From an uncultured Octadecabacter sp. (GTDB lineage: Bacteria; Pseudomonadota; Alphaproteobacteria; Rhodobacterales; Rhodobacteraceae), in NCBI GenBank assembly GCA_937891785.1, contig CALAGN010000073.1, positions 1 through 52,854 of the forward strand: a stretch of 52,854 nucleotides of DNA, written 5' to 3'. The notes beneath the pieces are model-generated. The model was not told where the DNA came from, made no database searches, and saw nothing but the letters and a program-made list of their open reading frames with translations. Shown here piece by piece: positions 35,826-45,083 of this stretch. Every line of letters starts with the position of its first letter. Within the stretch, counting starts at the first letter, position 1. Position numbers and translations under genes: made by a program.

Positions 35826-36887
35826 TCAGTCTTCTTCAGCGAAGCCTTTGTAGAGGCGACCCTTTTTGTATTCAGCGATACCAAATCGCGCGACAACACC
35901 CAACATGGCCGCGACAGGGACCGCAACAAGCATGCCGACGAAACCGAACGATGATCCAAAGACCGCCAGCGCAAACAAGAGCCAAACAGGTTGCAACCCA
36001 ACGCTTTTGCCGACCAGCTTCGGGGTTAACACGTTTCCCTCAAGGAACTGTCCCAGCACAAAGATACCACCCACGGCAGCGATCCAACCCCATTCGCCCC
36101 AAAACTGAAACAGCGCCAGGCCGATGGCCAACGTGCCCCCAACCAAAGCCCCGATATAGGGGATGAAGGTGATCAAACCGGCAATAAACCCGACCACTAG
36201 GCCGAAATTCAGCCCGACCAGCATCAGTGAAATCGCGTAATAAGATCCAAGAACCAAGCAAACCGTGCCTTGTCCGCGGATAAACGAGGCCAGCGTATTG
36301 TCAATCTGACCTGCCAGTTCGCGCACAACGGGGGCGTGATCGCGTGGCAAAAGGTCGTCTATCTTGGCGACCATGTTGTCCCAGTCCAGCAGCAAATAGA
36401 ACGTCACAACCGGCACGACAACAATCAGCACCATGACGTTGACCAGCGACATCGCCGAACTGACAACCGAATTGATCAGATCGCCGCCCTTGGACTGGAT
36501 GGTTTCACCAATAGCCAACAGCTGGTGACGGATCATGCTGTCGGCGTCCATCAGCTGCGGAAATTTCGTGGTTAACCAAGCTTGCAATCTTGTGAACAGG
36601 TCAGGCGCCGTATTGATCAGTTGGCCCGTCTGCTCGACCAGTGTCGGGATAACCAATAAGATTGTTATGATGAAAATGAAAATAGCGACAAGTGTGATCG
36701 TGACGGTGGCCATGATCCGGCTCAGCCCCCAAGCTTCAAGCCGATCCGCGACCGGATCAAGGAAATAGGCTACGGCCCCGCCCAGCACAAACGGCAGGAT
36801 CACGTCGCCAAGATACCAAAGCACAATCAGGAAAGCCGCCGTAGCGACACCCCAATATTTGGCCTGTTGTTGAACCGGATATGCCAT
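35826..36887 (-). CDS. AI-2E/PerM-family permease
   Basis: The 353-residue membrane protein has about eight hydrophobic segments. The family's conserved C-terminal block is FIPYIGALVGGTLAIGLAL, then EGNVLTPKLVGKSVGLQP. Despite the AI-2 exporter name, most members have no proven link to quorum sensing; some move ions. The ATG at 36887 has GAGGG upstream; the frame extends to 36980 without conserved sequence. Gene order permease-hda-ppk-ppx, all leftward and tightly spaced, suggests one operon. Confidence 0.88.
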   Translation of the reverse strand: MAYPVQQQAKYWGVATAAFLIVLWYLGDVILPFVLGGAVAYFLDPVADRLEAWGLSRIMATVTITLVAIFIFIITILLVIPTLVEQTGQLINTAPDLFTRLQAWLTTKFPQLMDADSMIRHQLLAIGETIQSKGGDLINSVVSSAMSLVNVMVLIVVVPVVTFYLLLDWDNMVAKIDDLLPRDHAPVVRELAGQIDNTLASFIRGQGTVCLVLGSYYAISLMLVGLNFGLVVGFIAGLITFIPYIGALVGGTLAIGLALFQFWGEWGWIAAVGGIFVLGQFLEGNVLTPKLVGKSVGLQPVWLLFALAVFGSSFGFVGMLVAVPVAAMLGVVARFGIAEYKKGRLYKGFAEED

Positions 36888-37243
36888 ATGACCCTCGCGC
36901 GTGAACTGCCTCTTACTTGGCTGATGCGCGGGTCGGATGCAAGAAAAAGGCCCCGCAGGGTGTGACAGCACCTGCGACAATGGTGCTCAGGACCTCGGCG
37001 GCGGCAAGTTTGCTGAAAAGGTTCATCCGTTTGTCCCGTCTGTTGGATGATGCGTTGTTGCATATCCCAAGGTTCACGGTGCGTTGGCCTGTCTGGTTCA
37101 CCAATCTAGACAAACTGTCATAAGCCTGAAATCTTTGATCCAATCGGCGTTTTGCGGGCTAAAGGCGCGTGGAACTATGCTTGCGACTTCAGGGGCCGCG
37201 CCGTAAACCTGTTTCGAAACCACATTCCATAAGGGTCTATCCC
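36888..37243. other. 356-base gap with one doubtful small frame
   Basis: This is the divergent promoter region of the permease operon and proS. No conventional gene is evident. It contains a possible 37-codon leftward frame (36913-37026) and, inside that, a CGCAGG-rich hairpin followed by GGGGCCTTTTTC on the minus strand, which could instead be a terminator. The proS leader starts nearer 37200. Confidence 0.4.
36913..37026 (-). CDS. Possible 37-residue peptide (doubtful)
   Basis: MNLFSKLAAAEVLSTIVAG and the rest form a short amphipathic, signal-peptide-like sequence ending PTRASAK. There is no good ribosome site. A terminator-like hairpin with TTTTT lies within the frame, which argues for an untranslated leftward transcript instead. 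Confidence 0.2.
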   Translation of the reverse strand: MNLFSKLAAAEVLSTIVAGAVTPCGAFFLHPTRASAK

Positions 37244-38644
37244 ATGCGCCTGAGCCGCTATTTCCTGCCCGTCATCAAAGAGACACCTTCCGAGGCGAAG
37301 ATCGTCAGCCACCGCCTGATGCTGCGCGCGGGGATGATCAAACAATCCAGCGCGGGCATCTATTCTTGGCTGCCGCTTGGGTTCAAGTTGCTACGCAAGC
37401 TGGAAAATATCGTTCACGAGGAACAGCAGCGCGCGGGCCATATCCCGATGCTGATGCCAACGCTGCAATCGGCGGACTTGTGGCGCGAAAGTGGGCGCTA
37501 TGATGGCTACGGCGAAGAAATGCTGCGCATGCAAGACCGCCATGGCCGTGACCTGCTGTTTTCGCCCACAGCCGAAGAAATGTTCACCGACGTTTTCCGT
37601 GCCAACGTGAGCAGCTATAAAGACCTGCCGTTGACGCTTTATCAAATCCAGTGGAAATTTCGCGATGAAATCCGCCCGCGTTTCGGCGTAATGCGGGGCC
37701 GCGAATTCCTGATGAAGGACGGCTACAACTTTGATTTGACAAAAGAAGACGCGCTGCATGCCTACAACCGCCATTTGGTCAGCTACCTGCGCACTTACGA
37801 ACGCATGGGGTTGCAGGCGATCCCGATGCGCGCGGATTCCGGCCCGATTGGTGGCGATTACACTCACGAATTTCTTGTGCTGGCGGAAACTGGCGAAAGC
37901 GAAGTGTTCTATGACAGCCGCGTCACTGATATCAAGCTGGGTGATCGCGACATCAATTTCGACGATGTGGCCCAGTGCCAAGGCGTGATGGAAGAATTCA
38001 CCTCGCTTTATGCGCGCACCGATGAAACCCATGTGGCTGATGAATTTTCCAAAGTCCCCGAGGCCAACCAGCGCACCGCGCGTGGCATTGAAGTCGGGCA
38101 AATCTTTTATTTTGGCACGACTTATTCGGAACCCCTTGGCGCAACCGTTCAAGGGCCGGACGGCGCAAAAACGCCCGTGCATATGGGCAGCCACGGCATT
38201 GGCGTGTCCCGCCTTTTGGGCGCGATCATAGAAGCAAGTCATGATGACAAGGGCATCATCTGGCCCGAAGGCGTGACGCCGTTTCACTGCGGAATCGTCA
38301 ACCTAAAAACGGGCGATAGCGAGGCTGATGCCGCCTGCGAGAGCCTGTATAAAGAGATCACCGCGCTGGGTCTCGAGCCTCTTTATGACGACCGCGACGA
38401 ACGGGCAGGTGCTAAATTCGGCACGATGGACCTGATAGGCTTACCTTGGCGCATCACGGTCGGGCCGCGCGGATTGAAGAATGGCGTTGTTGAACTGACC
38501 AGCCGTCGCACCGGCGAAAGCGAAGAAATGACGCCTGCGCAGGCCGTGACCAAGATCGCCAAGATCTACGCGCCACATGTGCCCGTCAAAGGCCATGGCG
38601 ATGTCGAACCCATGTCAGGCCGGTCGTTTCATACGTGGATGTAG
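37244..38644 (+). CDS. proS: Prolyl-tRNA synthetase (short, editing-domain-free type)
   Basis: The 466-residue class II synthetase charges tRNA-Pro. Motif 2 is in [30 protein letters not shown]. Motif 3 lies near [14 protein letters not shown]. The insertion (editing) domain of about 180 residues found in most bacterial enzymes is absent, as is usual in alphaproteobacteria, so Ala-tRNA-Pro must be cleared by a separate deacylase. The last 20 or so residues ([12 protein letters not shown]) extend past the usual anticodon domain end. The ATG at 37244 has AAGGG 8 bases upstream. Confidence 0.95.
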   Translation: MRLSRYFLPVIKETPSEAKIVSHRLMLRAGMIKQSSAGIYSWLPLGFKLLRKLENIVHEEQQRAGHIPMLMPTLQSADLWRESGRYDGYGEEMLRMQDRHGRDLLFSPTAEEMFTDVFRANVSSYKDLPLTLYQIQWKFRDEIRPRFGVMRGREFLMKDGYNFDLTKEDALHAYNRHLVSYLRTYERMGLQAIPMRADSGPIGGDYTHEFLVLAETGESEVFYDSRVTDIKLGDRDINFDDVAQCQGVMEEFTSLYARTDETHVADEFSKVPEANQRTARGIEVGQIFYFGTTYSEPLGATVQGPDGAKTPVHMGSHGIGVSRLLGAIIEASHDDKGIIWPEGVTPFHCGIVNLKTGDSEADAACESLYKEITALGLEPLYDDRDERAGAKFGTMDLIGLPWRITVGPRGLKNGVVELTSRRTGESEEMTPAQAVTKIAKIYAPHVPVKGHGDVEPMSGRSFHTWM

Positions 38645-38730
38645 ATGATGCGCGCTGATCAGATCGCGAGAGGTGCTTTGACCATTTTGATATCATGAGC
38701 GGCCCACAAGCATATTCGTGAAAGCAATGG

Positions 38731-39237
38731 GTGCGGGCTGTGAACCTTTCAGCAGTGTTGGGCTGGGCCTGCGTCGGCGTTCCTATGGCGTTTCTATTCG
38801 CGCTGCGCATGGGGCTGCTTGGTGGTCTTGCGATGTTATTTTGGATGGCGCTATTAGGGCTGCCGATCGCATTCTTTTTCTGTTGGCTGGTTGGCGGTCC
38901 TATGCTTTGGCATGTCATGCGAAAAGAAATAGGCTGGCCAGCCGCCGCTGGTTGGGGCGCGGCGATTGCGCTGTCGATAGCGATGATAAGTATTGTCATC
39001 GGACGCTACCGAGGATGGCGGCAATCTCTTGATCCAAATAGTTATTCCCAAATCGGTGGCGGGGATAAGATCAGACAAGTTGACGGTATCCTTACGCCTT
39101 ATGGCTGGTGGTATTTGGCCGAAAGGACGGTGTTGTTTGTGCTGCTGGGCGTCGCCGTGGCTTTGGTTATCAAATGGGCAATTGGCGCACCCGAAACTGT
39201 TATTCAACCCGACGAAACGCAAATTGGAAGCCCCTGA
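38731..39237 (+). CDS. Hypothetical membrane protein
   Basis: The 168-residue protein has about four hydrophobic segments: residues 5-25, 29-55, 68-88 and a C-terminal one (TVLFVLLGVAVALVIKWAIG). A polar stretch between the third and fourth contains SYSQIGGGDKIRQ. The GTG at 38731 or 38740 is the start; neither has a convincing ribosome site. No family is recognised. Base composition seems slightly AT-richer than proS and lolC, and it lacks obvious functional ties to either. Confidence 0.65.
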   Translation: MRAVNLSAVLGWACVGVPMAFLFALRMGLLGGLAMLFWMALLGLPIAFFFCWLVGGPMLWHVMRKEIGWPAAAGWGAAIALSIAMISIVIGRYRGWRQSLDPNSYSQIGGGDKIRQVDGILTPYGWWYLAERTVLFVLLGVAVALVIKWAIGAPETVIQPDETQIGSP

Positions 39238-39252
39238 CAATGCGGGCGCTAC

Positions 39253-39339
39253 CCATACGGTTTCCAAACGCTCGCCATACGTTTTCCATACGGCACTTTT
39301 CGCTGATCGAAGGCTGACCCGTTGACCTTTGACCCGTTG
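39253..39339. repeat. Direct repeats upstream of lolC
   Basis: CCATACG occurs at 39253, 39275 and 39286 (spacings 22 and 11 bp), the first two extended as CCATACG(g/t)TTTCC. TGACCCGTTG then occurs at 39315 and 39330. The helical spacing suggests regulator binding; no known site is recognised. Confidence 0.45.
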
Positions 39340-39377
39340 CGCCATTAGGTGATCCCCAAAACCAAAAGGTGCAGCAG

Positions 39378-40667
39378 ATGGCAGGCCAGACCGCCCCGTT
39401 TTCCCGCTTCGAATGGATGATTGCCTGGCGATATATCCGCGCCAAACGCGCTGAAGGCGGCGTGAGTGTCATGACATGGATTTCCCTGATCGGCATTGCG
39501 CTGGCAGTCTTTGCACTGATCGCCACGCTCGCCGTGCGCAGTGGATTTCGCGCGGAGTTTGTTGACACAATCGTCGGGGCCAATGCGCATGTAACGGTTT
39601 ATCCACGCGGTGAACTGGTGCCAAACACCAGCATCATAATACGCCAGATCGAAGACTACGCGGCAATGGCTGACCGTATCGAAACCGTGCCAGATGTTGT
39701 GCGCGCCGCCCCCCTGATCAAAGCGCAGGTCATGGCCAGCGCGAGCCAGTACAATACCGGCGTCGAAGTCTATGGGATCAGCGCCGCCGACCTTGCGGGC
39801 ATCCCCCGCATTGCCGCCCCCGAGGAAAGCATGGGGCAGATCGAACGGTTTGACGACGGCATCGCCGTGGGCTCTGGCGTGGCGCGCACGCTGGGAATCA
39901 CCGTGGGGGATCGCATCCGCGTGATTTCCCCAAACGGTGTGCGCACGGCCATGGGAACCAGCCCGCGCACTGGCGCCTACGAGGTCGTCTATATCTTTAC
40001 GGCTGGGCGTTATGATATTGATAATACACGTATATATATGCCTTTCAACGAGGCACAGACGTTCTTTAACAAAGACGGATTCGCCGACGAGATCGAAGTT
40101 ATGGTCACCGACCCCGACGCCGTTGATGCCCATGTTCCAGCCATCGTTGCCGCCGCAGGTGAGGCAGTCATCCCTTGGACATGGCAGCAATCGAGCGGCA
40201 GTTTCCTGCGCGCTTTGGAGGTCGAGGACAATGTGATGTTCGTGATCCTGTCGATACTCGTGCTGATCGCTTCGATGAACATCATTTCTGGTCTGATCAT
40301 GCTGGTGAAGAACAAAGGACGCGACATCGGCATCTTGCGCACGATGGGACTGTCCGAAGGATCGGTGTTGCGTATCTTCTTCATCTGTGGGGCGAGTATT
40401 GGCACGATTGGCACGGCCATCGGCGTGATTTTCGGCTGCCTGTTTGCGCTTTATATCGACCCGATATTCAGCTTTGTGAACGCGATGGGGCAGGGTGGTG
40501 TCTGGGATCCTTCGATCCGCGGTATCTATAAATTGCCTGCAAAACTGGAACTGGCCGACGTGATGTCGGCGGTAATCTTGTCGCTGTCGCTGTCATGGAT
40601 TGTCACGCTATTCCCCGCGCGCCGCGCAGCGCGCATGAACCCCGTCGAGGCCCTCCGTTATGAGTGA
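39378..40667 (+). CDS. lolC: Lipoprotein-releasing ABC transporter permease (LolC/E)
   Basis: The 429-residue inner-membrane protein extracts outer-membrane lipoproteins for LolA. It has one N-terminal transmembrane segment ([19 protein letters not shown]), a large periplasmic domain (about 60-270) and three C-terminal segments of an FtsX-type domain. [21 protein letters not shown] is the conserved cytoplasmic loop. The N-terminal [23 protein letters not shown] is typical. Alphaproteobacteria usually have one fused LolC/E, consistent with only one here. The ATG at 39378 has AAGG 8 bases upstream. It overlaps lolD by 8 bases. Confidence 0.93.
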   Translation: MAGQTAPFSRFEWMIAWRYIRAKRAEGGVSVMTWISLIGIALAVFALIATLAVRSGFRAEFVDTIVGANAHVTVYPRGELVPNTSIIIRQIEDYAAMADRIETVPDVVRAAPLIKAQVMASASQYNTGVEVYGISAADLAGIPRIAAPEESMGQIERFDDGIAVGSGVARTLGITVGDRIRVISPNGVRTAMGTSPRTGAYEVVYIFTAGRYDIDNTRIYMPFNEAQTFFNKDGFADEIEVMVTDPDAVDAHVPAIVAAAGEAVIPWTWQQSSGSFLRALEVEDNVMFVILSILVLIASMNIISGLIMLVKNKGRDIGILRTMGLSEGSVLRIFFICGASIGTIGTAIGVIFGCLFALYIDPIFSFVNAMGQGGVWDPSIRGIYKLPAKLELADVMSAVILSLSLSWIVTLFPARRAARMNPVEALRYE

Positions 40668-41340
40668 TATGATCCTGAATACCCAAGGTGTGACAAAGGC
40701 CTATAACCACGGCAAGCCAAACGCTGTCACTGTTCTTCAAGGCGTTGATCTACATGTGAAAAAGGGTGAAATCGTCGCACTTGTTGCGCCCTCGGGTGCC
40801 GGTAAGTCGACCCTGCTGCATATCGCCGGACTGCTTGACTCGCCCGACGCCGGTCAGGTCAGCATTTGCGGTTCTGACATGACCAATCTAGGGGATCGTC
40901 GGCGCACCGCCGCGCGTCGCAACCAGATCGGGTTCATCTATCAATTCCACCACCTGTTGCCGGAGTTTAGCGCCATTGAAAACATCGTGCTGCCGCAACT
41001 GGCGAACGGTGTGGCACAGGGTGCAGCACAGGCCCGCGCGCAGAAATTGTTGGAGCAGGTCGGTGTCGGCGCACGCGCCGATCACCGCCCCGCTGCATTG
41101 TCGGGCGGCGAACAGCAGCGCGTCGCCTTTTGCCGCGCACTGGCCAATGAACCGCGTCTGTTGCTGGCCGATGAACCCACGGGTAACCTTGATCCGGGCA
41201 CATCCGAGGTCGTGTTCAGCGCACTGATGGAACTTGTGCGCGGGACAGGTTTGTCGGCGGTGATCGCCACACACAACCTTGAATTGGCCGCACGGATGGA
41301 CCGCACGGTCCGCCTTGAACAGGGAAAGATCGTAACGTGA
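40660..41340 (+). CDS. lolD: Lipoprotein-releasing ABC transporter ATPase
   Basis: The 226-residue ATPase partners LolC. It shows Walker [10 protein letters not shown] (about 43-51), signature [11 protein letters not shown] near 147, Walker B LLLADEP near 167 and the His switch IATHNLELA. Its position directly after lolC, with an 8-base overlap, fixes the assignment over related MacB-type ATPases. Its stop overlaps the next start as GTGA. Confidence 0.94.
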   Translation: MSDMILNTQGVTKAYNHGKPNAVTVLQGVDLHVKKGEIVALVAPSGAGKSTLLHIAGLLDSPDAGQVSICGSDMTNLGDRRRTAARRNQIGFIYQFHHLLPEFSAIENIVLPQLANGVAQGAAQARAQKLLEQVGVGARADHRPAALSGGEQQRVAFCRALANEPRLLLADEPTGNLDPGTSEVVFSALMELVRGTGLSAVIATHNLELAARMDRTVRLEQGKIVT

Positions 41341-42314
41341 AAATTTCCGTCGCCGAGATTGAAAGTGCCAGTACTGCCGCCCTGACTGCGCATGGTGCTG
41401 GGGATTTTCAGGCCCGCGAGGTCGCGCGCGCCGTGGCCCGCGCTGAAAGCTTGGGTAATGTGATTTGCGGCCTTTACTATCTTGAAAGCTATTGTGCGCA
41501 GCTTGCGACGGGGCGCGTGAATGGCACAGTTGAACCTGTCGTTAGTCAGCCGCGCGGTGGTGCGGTGTTGTCGGATGCGCGGTTCGGATTTTCCCAACCG
41601 GCCTTCATCCGTGCGCTGCCCTTGGCAATCAAGGCGGCCCGCGAAAACGGTGTGGCAACCCTTGGCGTGGCACATGCGCATACCTGCACGTCGGTGGGTT
41701 TTTTCACCGAACAGATCGCCGCTGCGGGACTGATCGGGATCGGTATGACCAATGCCTCGCCGGTTGTCGCGCCTCCTTTGGGGGATGCCGCTGTGATCGG
41801 CACGAATCCCATCGCCATGACCGTACCTGGCGACGATGGCCCGCGCATGCACTTTGATTTCTCGACCTCGGCTGTTGCACTGGGCAAGATCACGATGGCC
41901 AAGGCAGCGGGCGAAAAGATACCGCTTGGTTGGGCTGTGGACGCACAAGGCGTGCCAACGACCGACCCCGATGCAGCCCTGAAAGGCGCGCTTGTCAGTG
42001 CGGGCGGCTACAAGGGCTGGGGTCTGGGCCTGATGGTTGAACTGCTGGCCGCAGGCATGACGGGCAGCGTCAATTCGCTGGACGTAAAGGGGTTGAAACT
42101 ACCCGATGGGCCGCCCCATGGCTTGGGGCAGTTCTATATCCTCATGGACCCCGCAACATATGGCGATGACTTCGGCGCGCGGTTTGAACGTGTGGCCGAG
42201 GCCGTTGCGCAGCAAGACAGCGCGCGCATTCCCGGAGCAAAGCGGCAAGTGATGGATGTCATCGACGTGCCCGATGCGCTTTGGCACCTCGTGCAATCTC
42301 TCGCGCGGGCCTGA
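41337..42314 (+). CDS. Ldh2-family NAD(P)-dependent oxidoreductase
   Basis: The 325-residue protein belongs to the malate/L-lactate/sulfolactate dehydrogenase superfamily, which has its own non-Rossmann NAD fold. Landmarks are [25 protein letters not shown] near 105, [16 protein letters not shown] near 145 and [20 protein letters not shown] near 222. Members reduce 2-oxo acids or cyclic imines (for example delta-1-pyrroline-2-carboxylate), and the substrate is not readable here. The GTG start overlaps the lolD stop, so it is translationally coupled to a lipoprotein exporter with which it has no obvious functional link. Confidence 0.85.
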   Translation: MKISVAEIESASTAALTAHGAGDFQAREVARAVARAESLGNVICGLYYLESYCAQLATGRVNGTVEPVVSQPRGGAVLSDARFGFSQPAFIRALPLAIKAARENGVATLGVAHAHTCTSVGFFTEQIAAAGLIGIGMTNASPVVAPPLGDAAVIGTNPIAMTVPGDDGPRMHFDFSTSAVALGKITMAKAAGEKIPLGWAVDAQGVPTTDPDAALKGALVSAGGYKGWGLGLMVELLAAGMTGSVNSLDVKGLKLPDGPPHGLGQFYILMDPATYGDDFGARFERVAEAVAQQDSARIPGAKRQVMDVIDVPDALWHLVQSLARA

Positions 42315-42402
42315 CATTAGCGTGAGACTTTGTGCCAAGTGCTTGAGCACGGCGGCGCGCAGGGTATGGTCCGATCAAACACCAGTTTGAAAGGTTGCCG
42401 TC

Positions 42403-43044
42403 ATGCGTTTGCTTACTCTTGCCCTGCCAATTCTCCTTTCGGGCGCACCGCTCGCCGCGGAACCCATCAGTTTTGAGGGGTGGAGCGAACAGCGATTTTC
42501 CCTGTTTCAAAAAGTCGATTACGGGTTTTCCAGCCGCCGGCTCAGCGTGTCGTCAGACGATTCGGCCTCAATGGCCTATCGCCGGTTGTCAGCCCAATTT
42601 TGGGACGTGCGCAGTGCAAACTGGTCTTGGGCCGTTAGCGAAGGCGTACCCGCGACGGACCTGACGCTTAAGGGCGGCGATGATCGCAACCTGTCGCTCT
42701 ATTTCGTGTTCATGCCCGAGGCCGAGGCGCAGCGCATTGGCGACGGCGGCTCGATCCGCAGCCTGCTTGATAACGAACAGGCCCGTGTACTGGTTTACGT
42801 TTGGGGCGGTGCACATAGGCGCGGTGATGTGCTGGCCTCGCCCTATCTGGGGCCGCGTGGCAAAACGATCATCCGCCGCCCGTCGGGGACCGGATCGTTC
42901 AGTGAAAGCGTTGATCTTGCCGATGATTATGCGCAGGCATTTGGCGGCGCGGCGGGCGCGCTTGTCGGGCTGGCGGTATCTGCAGATAGCGATGACACAA
43001 ATTCCACCATTCGCGGCGAAATCAGCGGCCTCTCGATCAACTAG
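42403..43044 (+). CDS. DUF3047 exported protein
   Basis: The 213-residue protein has a signal peptide (MRLLTLALPILLSGAPLAA) and a DUF3047-type beta-rich domain. The pattern includes ISFEGWSEQRFSLFQ, LYFVFMPEAEA and a closing VGLAVSADSDDTNSTIRGEI, reminiscent of carbohydrate-binding jelly rolls. It is likely periplasmic and its role is unknown. Its stop overlaps the stop of the permease gene on the opposite strand in a shared CTAG. Confidence 0.83.
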   Translation: MRLLTLALPILLSGAPLAAEPISFEGWSEQRFSLFQKVDYGFSSRRLSVSSDDSASMAYRRLSAQFWDVRSANWSWAVSEGVPATDLTLKGGDDRNLSLYFVFMPEAEAQRIGDGGSIRSLLDNEQARVLVYVWGGAHRRGDVLASPYLGPRGKTIIRRPSGTGSFSESVDLADDYAQAFGGAAGALVGLAVSADSDDTNSTIRGEISGLSIN

Positions 43045-43475
43045 GCCCTTTGCGTCACAAAGACCCCCGCCGCCATCATCGCGATCCCTGCGGCGCGGGT
43101 CCAATCCATAGGTGTAGGGGGCGCGGCGAACAGTCCGAAATGGTCGATCGCCGCAGCCGAAACCAATTGCCCCAACAGCACAAAGAATACCGCGTTGCCG
43201 ACCCCGAAACTGGGCGCGACCCATGTAATCGACAGTACATAGAACGCAACCAACACGCCCCCTAGAAACAAATGGCGCGGGGCATCGGTGAGCCGGGCCA
43301 CGGCGGAAGGGTTCGTCACCAGCGCCGCGATCAGCGCCACCAGAAACGCCACGACGAAAAGCGCCGTTGCTGCAACGGCGGGCGACCCGATTGTGCGGCC
43401 AAGGGTAGCGTTTAGCGCCGCCAGGATCGGGATGCCTAATCCCGCGGTAAGCATAATAAAAGCGGCTGCCGGCAT
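43041..43475 (-). CDS. DMT-superfamily YdcZ-type (DUF606) membrane protein
   Basis: The 144-residue protein has five hydrophobic segments and the DUF606 pattern: LTAGLGIPILAALNATLGR at the start and GNAVFFVLLGQLVSAAAIDHFGLF near 92-115. Family members act as paired or dimeric small-molecule exporters; the substrate is unknown. The ATG at 43475 has AAGGA 8 bases upstream. It is 15 bases from the convergent-facing lipoprotein gene on the same strand, so probably the second gene of a two-gene unit. Confidence 0.85.
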   Translation of the reverse strand: MPAAAFIMLTAGLGIPILAALNATLGRTIGSPAVAATALFVVAFLVALIAALVTNPSAVARLTDAPRHLFLGGVLVAFYVLSITWVAPSFGVGNAVFFVLLGQLVSAAAIDHFGLFAAPPTPMDWTRAAGIAMMAAGVFVTQRA

Positions 43476-43490
43476 GTTAAAATCCTTTAT

Positions 43491-44171
43491 CTAGTCACAG
43501 ACGCCTTGCAGATTTGCATTTGTGGCGATGCCCGTGATTGTGTCAGGGCGGGATGATTGCAGCGGCGGGGTGACGGCCATCGCCTCGGATAGTTTGGCCC
43601 AAAGGCGTTGCGTGCGCGCACCTTCGGGGGCGATTGTGCGACAGCAGACGTATTCCTCGACCAGCGAGGCCTGCTGCTCGTAACCCATCGCAAGAAACGG
43701 AATTTCCCCATCTGGATCAAATAGATATGGATCATCCGTGCGCCCGTGTTCGGCCGCAGCACGCAGCGGATGATAACCCGTCACCGCCCGGTTTTGCCAT
43801 TGCCAGACATGCGTCATCTCGTGGGCGAAATACATGGCCGCGACGATATTCATCGCCTGCGGGTAATCAGGCAGGTAGTCCGGCGCGGTCCAATCGGTGC
43901 TGGTCAGCACGCGGTTGAACAGCGCAACGCCAGCCGTGCGGGCGGTAAATGTCGGCGCGCTGGGCGTTGGCCCGATCCGCTCGCGGCAAGTGACCTGTGG
44001 GCGCACGGCGTAGGTTGAGGTGGACAGCCCGATAAGGGAATTTTGCGACAACCGGATCGGCGCAGGGTCCAGTGTCGGCCCCATGATATCAGCGGTCAGC
44101 CGCAACTCGCCGTCTGACAAAGGGCGGCCACAGGCAGCAAGAAAAATGAGGGCAAGTATGGTCAGGCGCAT
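43491..44171 (-). CDS. Lipoprotein with zinc-metalloprotease HExxH motif
   Basis: The 226-residue protein begins MRLTILALIFLAACGRP, a lipobox with lipidated Cys14. HEMTH at 117-121 (MYFAHEMTHVWQW) is a gluzincin-type zinc site, and Glu in YEQQASLVEEY (about 180) could be the third ligand. It may be a periplasmic protease or an inactive relative. The ATG at 44171 was chosen for the signal sequence. It diverges from two cytochrome c genes across 89 bases holding an FNR-like box. Confidence 0.78.
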   Translation of the reverse strand: MRLTILALIFLAACGRPLSDGELRLTADIMGPTLDPAPIRLSQNSLIGLSTSTYAVRPQVTCRERIGPTPSAPTFTARTAGVALFNRVLTSTDWTAPDYLPDYPQAMNIVAAMYFAHEMTHVWQWQNRAVTGYHPLRAAAEHGRTDDPYLFDPDGEIPFLAMGYEQQASLVEEYVCCRTIAPEGARTQRLWAKLSEAMAVTPPLQSSRPDTITGIATNANLQGVCD

Positions 44172-44192
44172 AGGTGCTAGCCTAACGTCGGA

Positions 44193-44206
44193 CTGATCCA
44201 GATCAA
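44193..44206. promoter_or_regulatory. FNR-like box between lipoprotein and cytochrome genes
   Basis: CTGATCCAGATCAA differs from TTGAT-N4-ATCAA by one base. It lies 54 bases before the first cytochrome start and 21 before the lipoprotein gene. Cytochrome genes are classic FnrL targets. Confidence 0.5.
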
Positions 44207-44260
44207 GGTGAATACGCGTGGGCGGGCGCAGACTCGCCGTGTGAACAGCAGGAGGCAGCA

Positions 44261-44662
44261 ATGCTTAAATCAATCGTCATTATCGGCGCGCTGGCATTGG
44301 CCGGCTGCGTTGAACAGACCGTGGATGTAACCCCCGAAGCGGGCGCGGTTGCATTTGCGCAAGATTGCGCCGGATGCCATGGCGACGACGCACGCGGCGC
44401 AGGTGATTTTGGCCGCGGGTTGATCCAGGCGCCGCCCGATCTGACTACCCTGACGCAGCGCTATGGCGGCACGTACCCGCGCGATTTCGTGATGAGCACA
44501 ATCGACGGATACACCCGCGGTGATCACTTTAGCGCCGCGATGCCGGAATTTGGCGCGGGCGACATGGGGCCAACTGTGATCGTTGAACAAGACGGGATCG
44601 GCACACCGGTACCTGCCCGGCTTCTGGCGCTGTCTGCCTATCTGGAAAGCGTTCAACAATAA
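44261..44662 (+). CDS. Lipid-anchored class I cytochrome c
   Basis: The 133-residue protein has a lipobox (LAGC, Cys16), so it should be anchored to a periplasmic membrane face. Haem motif CAGCH (36-40) is followed by PPDLTTLTQRYGG and MPEFG, where Met94 is the likely axial ligand. Small c-type cytochromes of this kind shuttle electrons between respiratory complexes or dehydrogenases. The next gene is a paralogue, 15 bases downstream. The FNR-like box suggests oxygen-linked control. Confidence 0.87.
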   Translation: MLKSIVIIGALALAGCVEQTVDVTPEAGAVAFAQDCAGCHGDDARGAGDFGRGLIQAPPDLTTLTQRYGGTYPRDFVMSTIDGYTRGDHFSAAMPEFGAGDMGPTVIVEQDGIGTPVPARLLALSAYLESVQQ

Positions 44663-44677
44663 ACCAAAGGTGACATC

Positions 44678-45076
44678 ATGCGAAACCTGATTTCAACTAT
44701 TCTGGTCGGACTTGGCCTTACGACGCCGCTCATCGCGCAGGACGTCGAAAACGGGAGCGCGCTTTATCAGCGACACTGCGCGACCTGTCATGGGCTGGAC
44801 GCATCCGGAGATGGGCCGATGGCCCCCGCACTTGTGATCCAGCCACCCGACCTGACAGCCCTTGCAGCCGATAACGGCGGCGTCTTCCCGACGTTGCGCG
44901 CCGTCATGCGAATAGACGGGCGTGACCCGCTTGTCAGTCACGGATCGCCGATGCCGGTTTTCGGTGCGTTTTTTCAAGGCAACGATACCGCGCTCAAGGC
45001 GGCGTCGGGACAGCCGATCATGACCAGCCGCTTGACCGCGGATTTGATCGCCTTTCTAGAGGGCGTGCAGGATTAG
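44678..45076 (+). CDS. Soluble periplasmic class I cytochrome c
   Basis: The 132-residue paralogue of the preceding cytochrome has a cleavable signal peptide (ending TTPLIA-QDV). The haem motif is CATCH (34-38), the PPDLTALAADNGG segment is shared, and MPVFG places Met92 as the axial ligand. The anchored plus soluble pair looks like a tandem duplication with different localisation. Its partner oxidase or dehydrogenase is not in the window. Confidence 0.88.
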   Translation: MRNLISTILVGLGLTTPLIAQDVENGSALYQRHCATCHGLDASGDGPMAPALVIQPPDLTALAADNGGVFPTLRAVMRIDGRDPLVSHGSPMPVFGAFFQGNDTALKAASGQPIMTSRLTADLIAFLEGVQD

Positions 45077-45083
45077 GGTTTTC

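Noticed and set aside
35826-36887. Reading the AI-2E-family gene as evidence for autoinducer-2 quorum sensing
   Set aside because: The family name is historical; no luxS or other signalling gene is nearby and most members have other or unknown functions.
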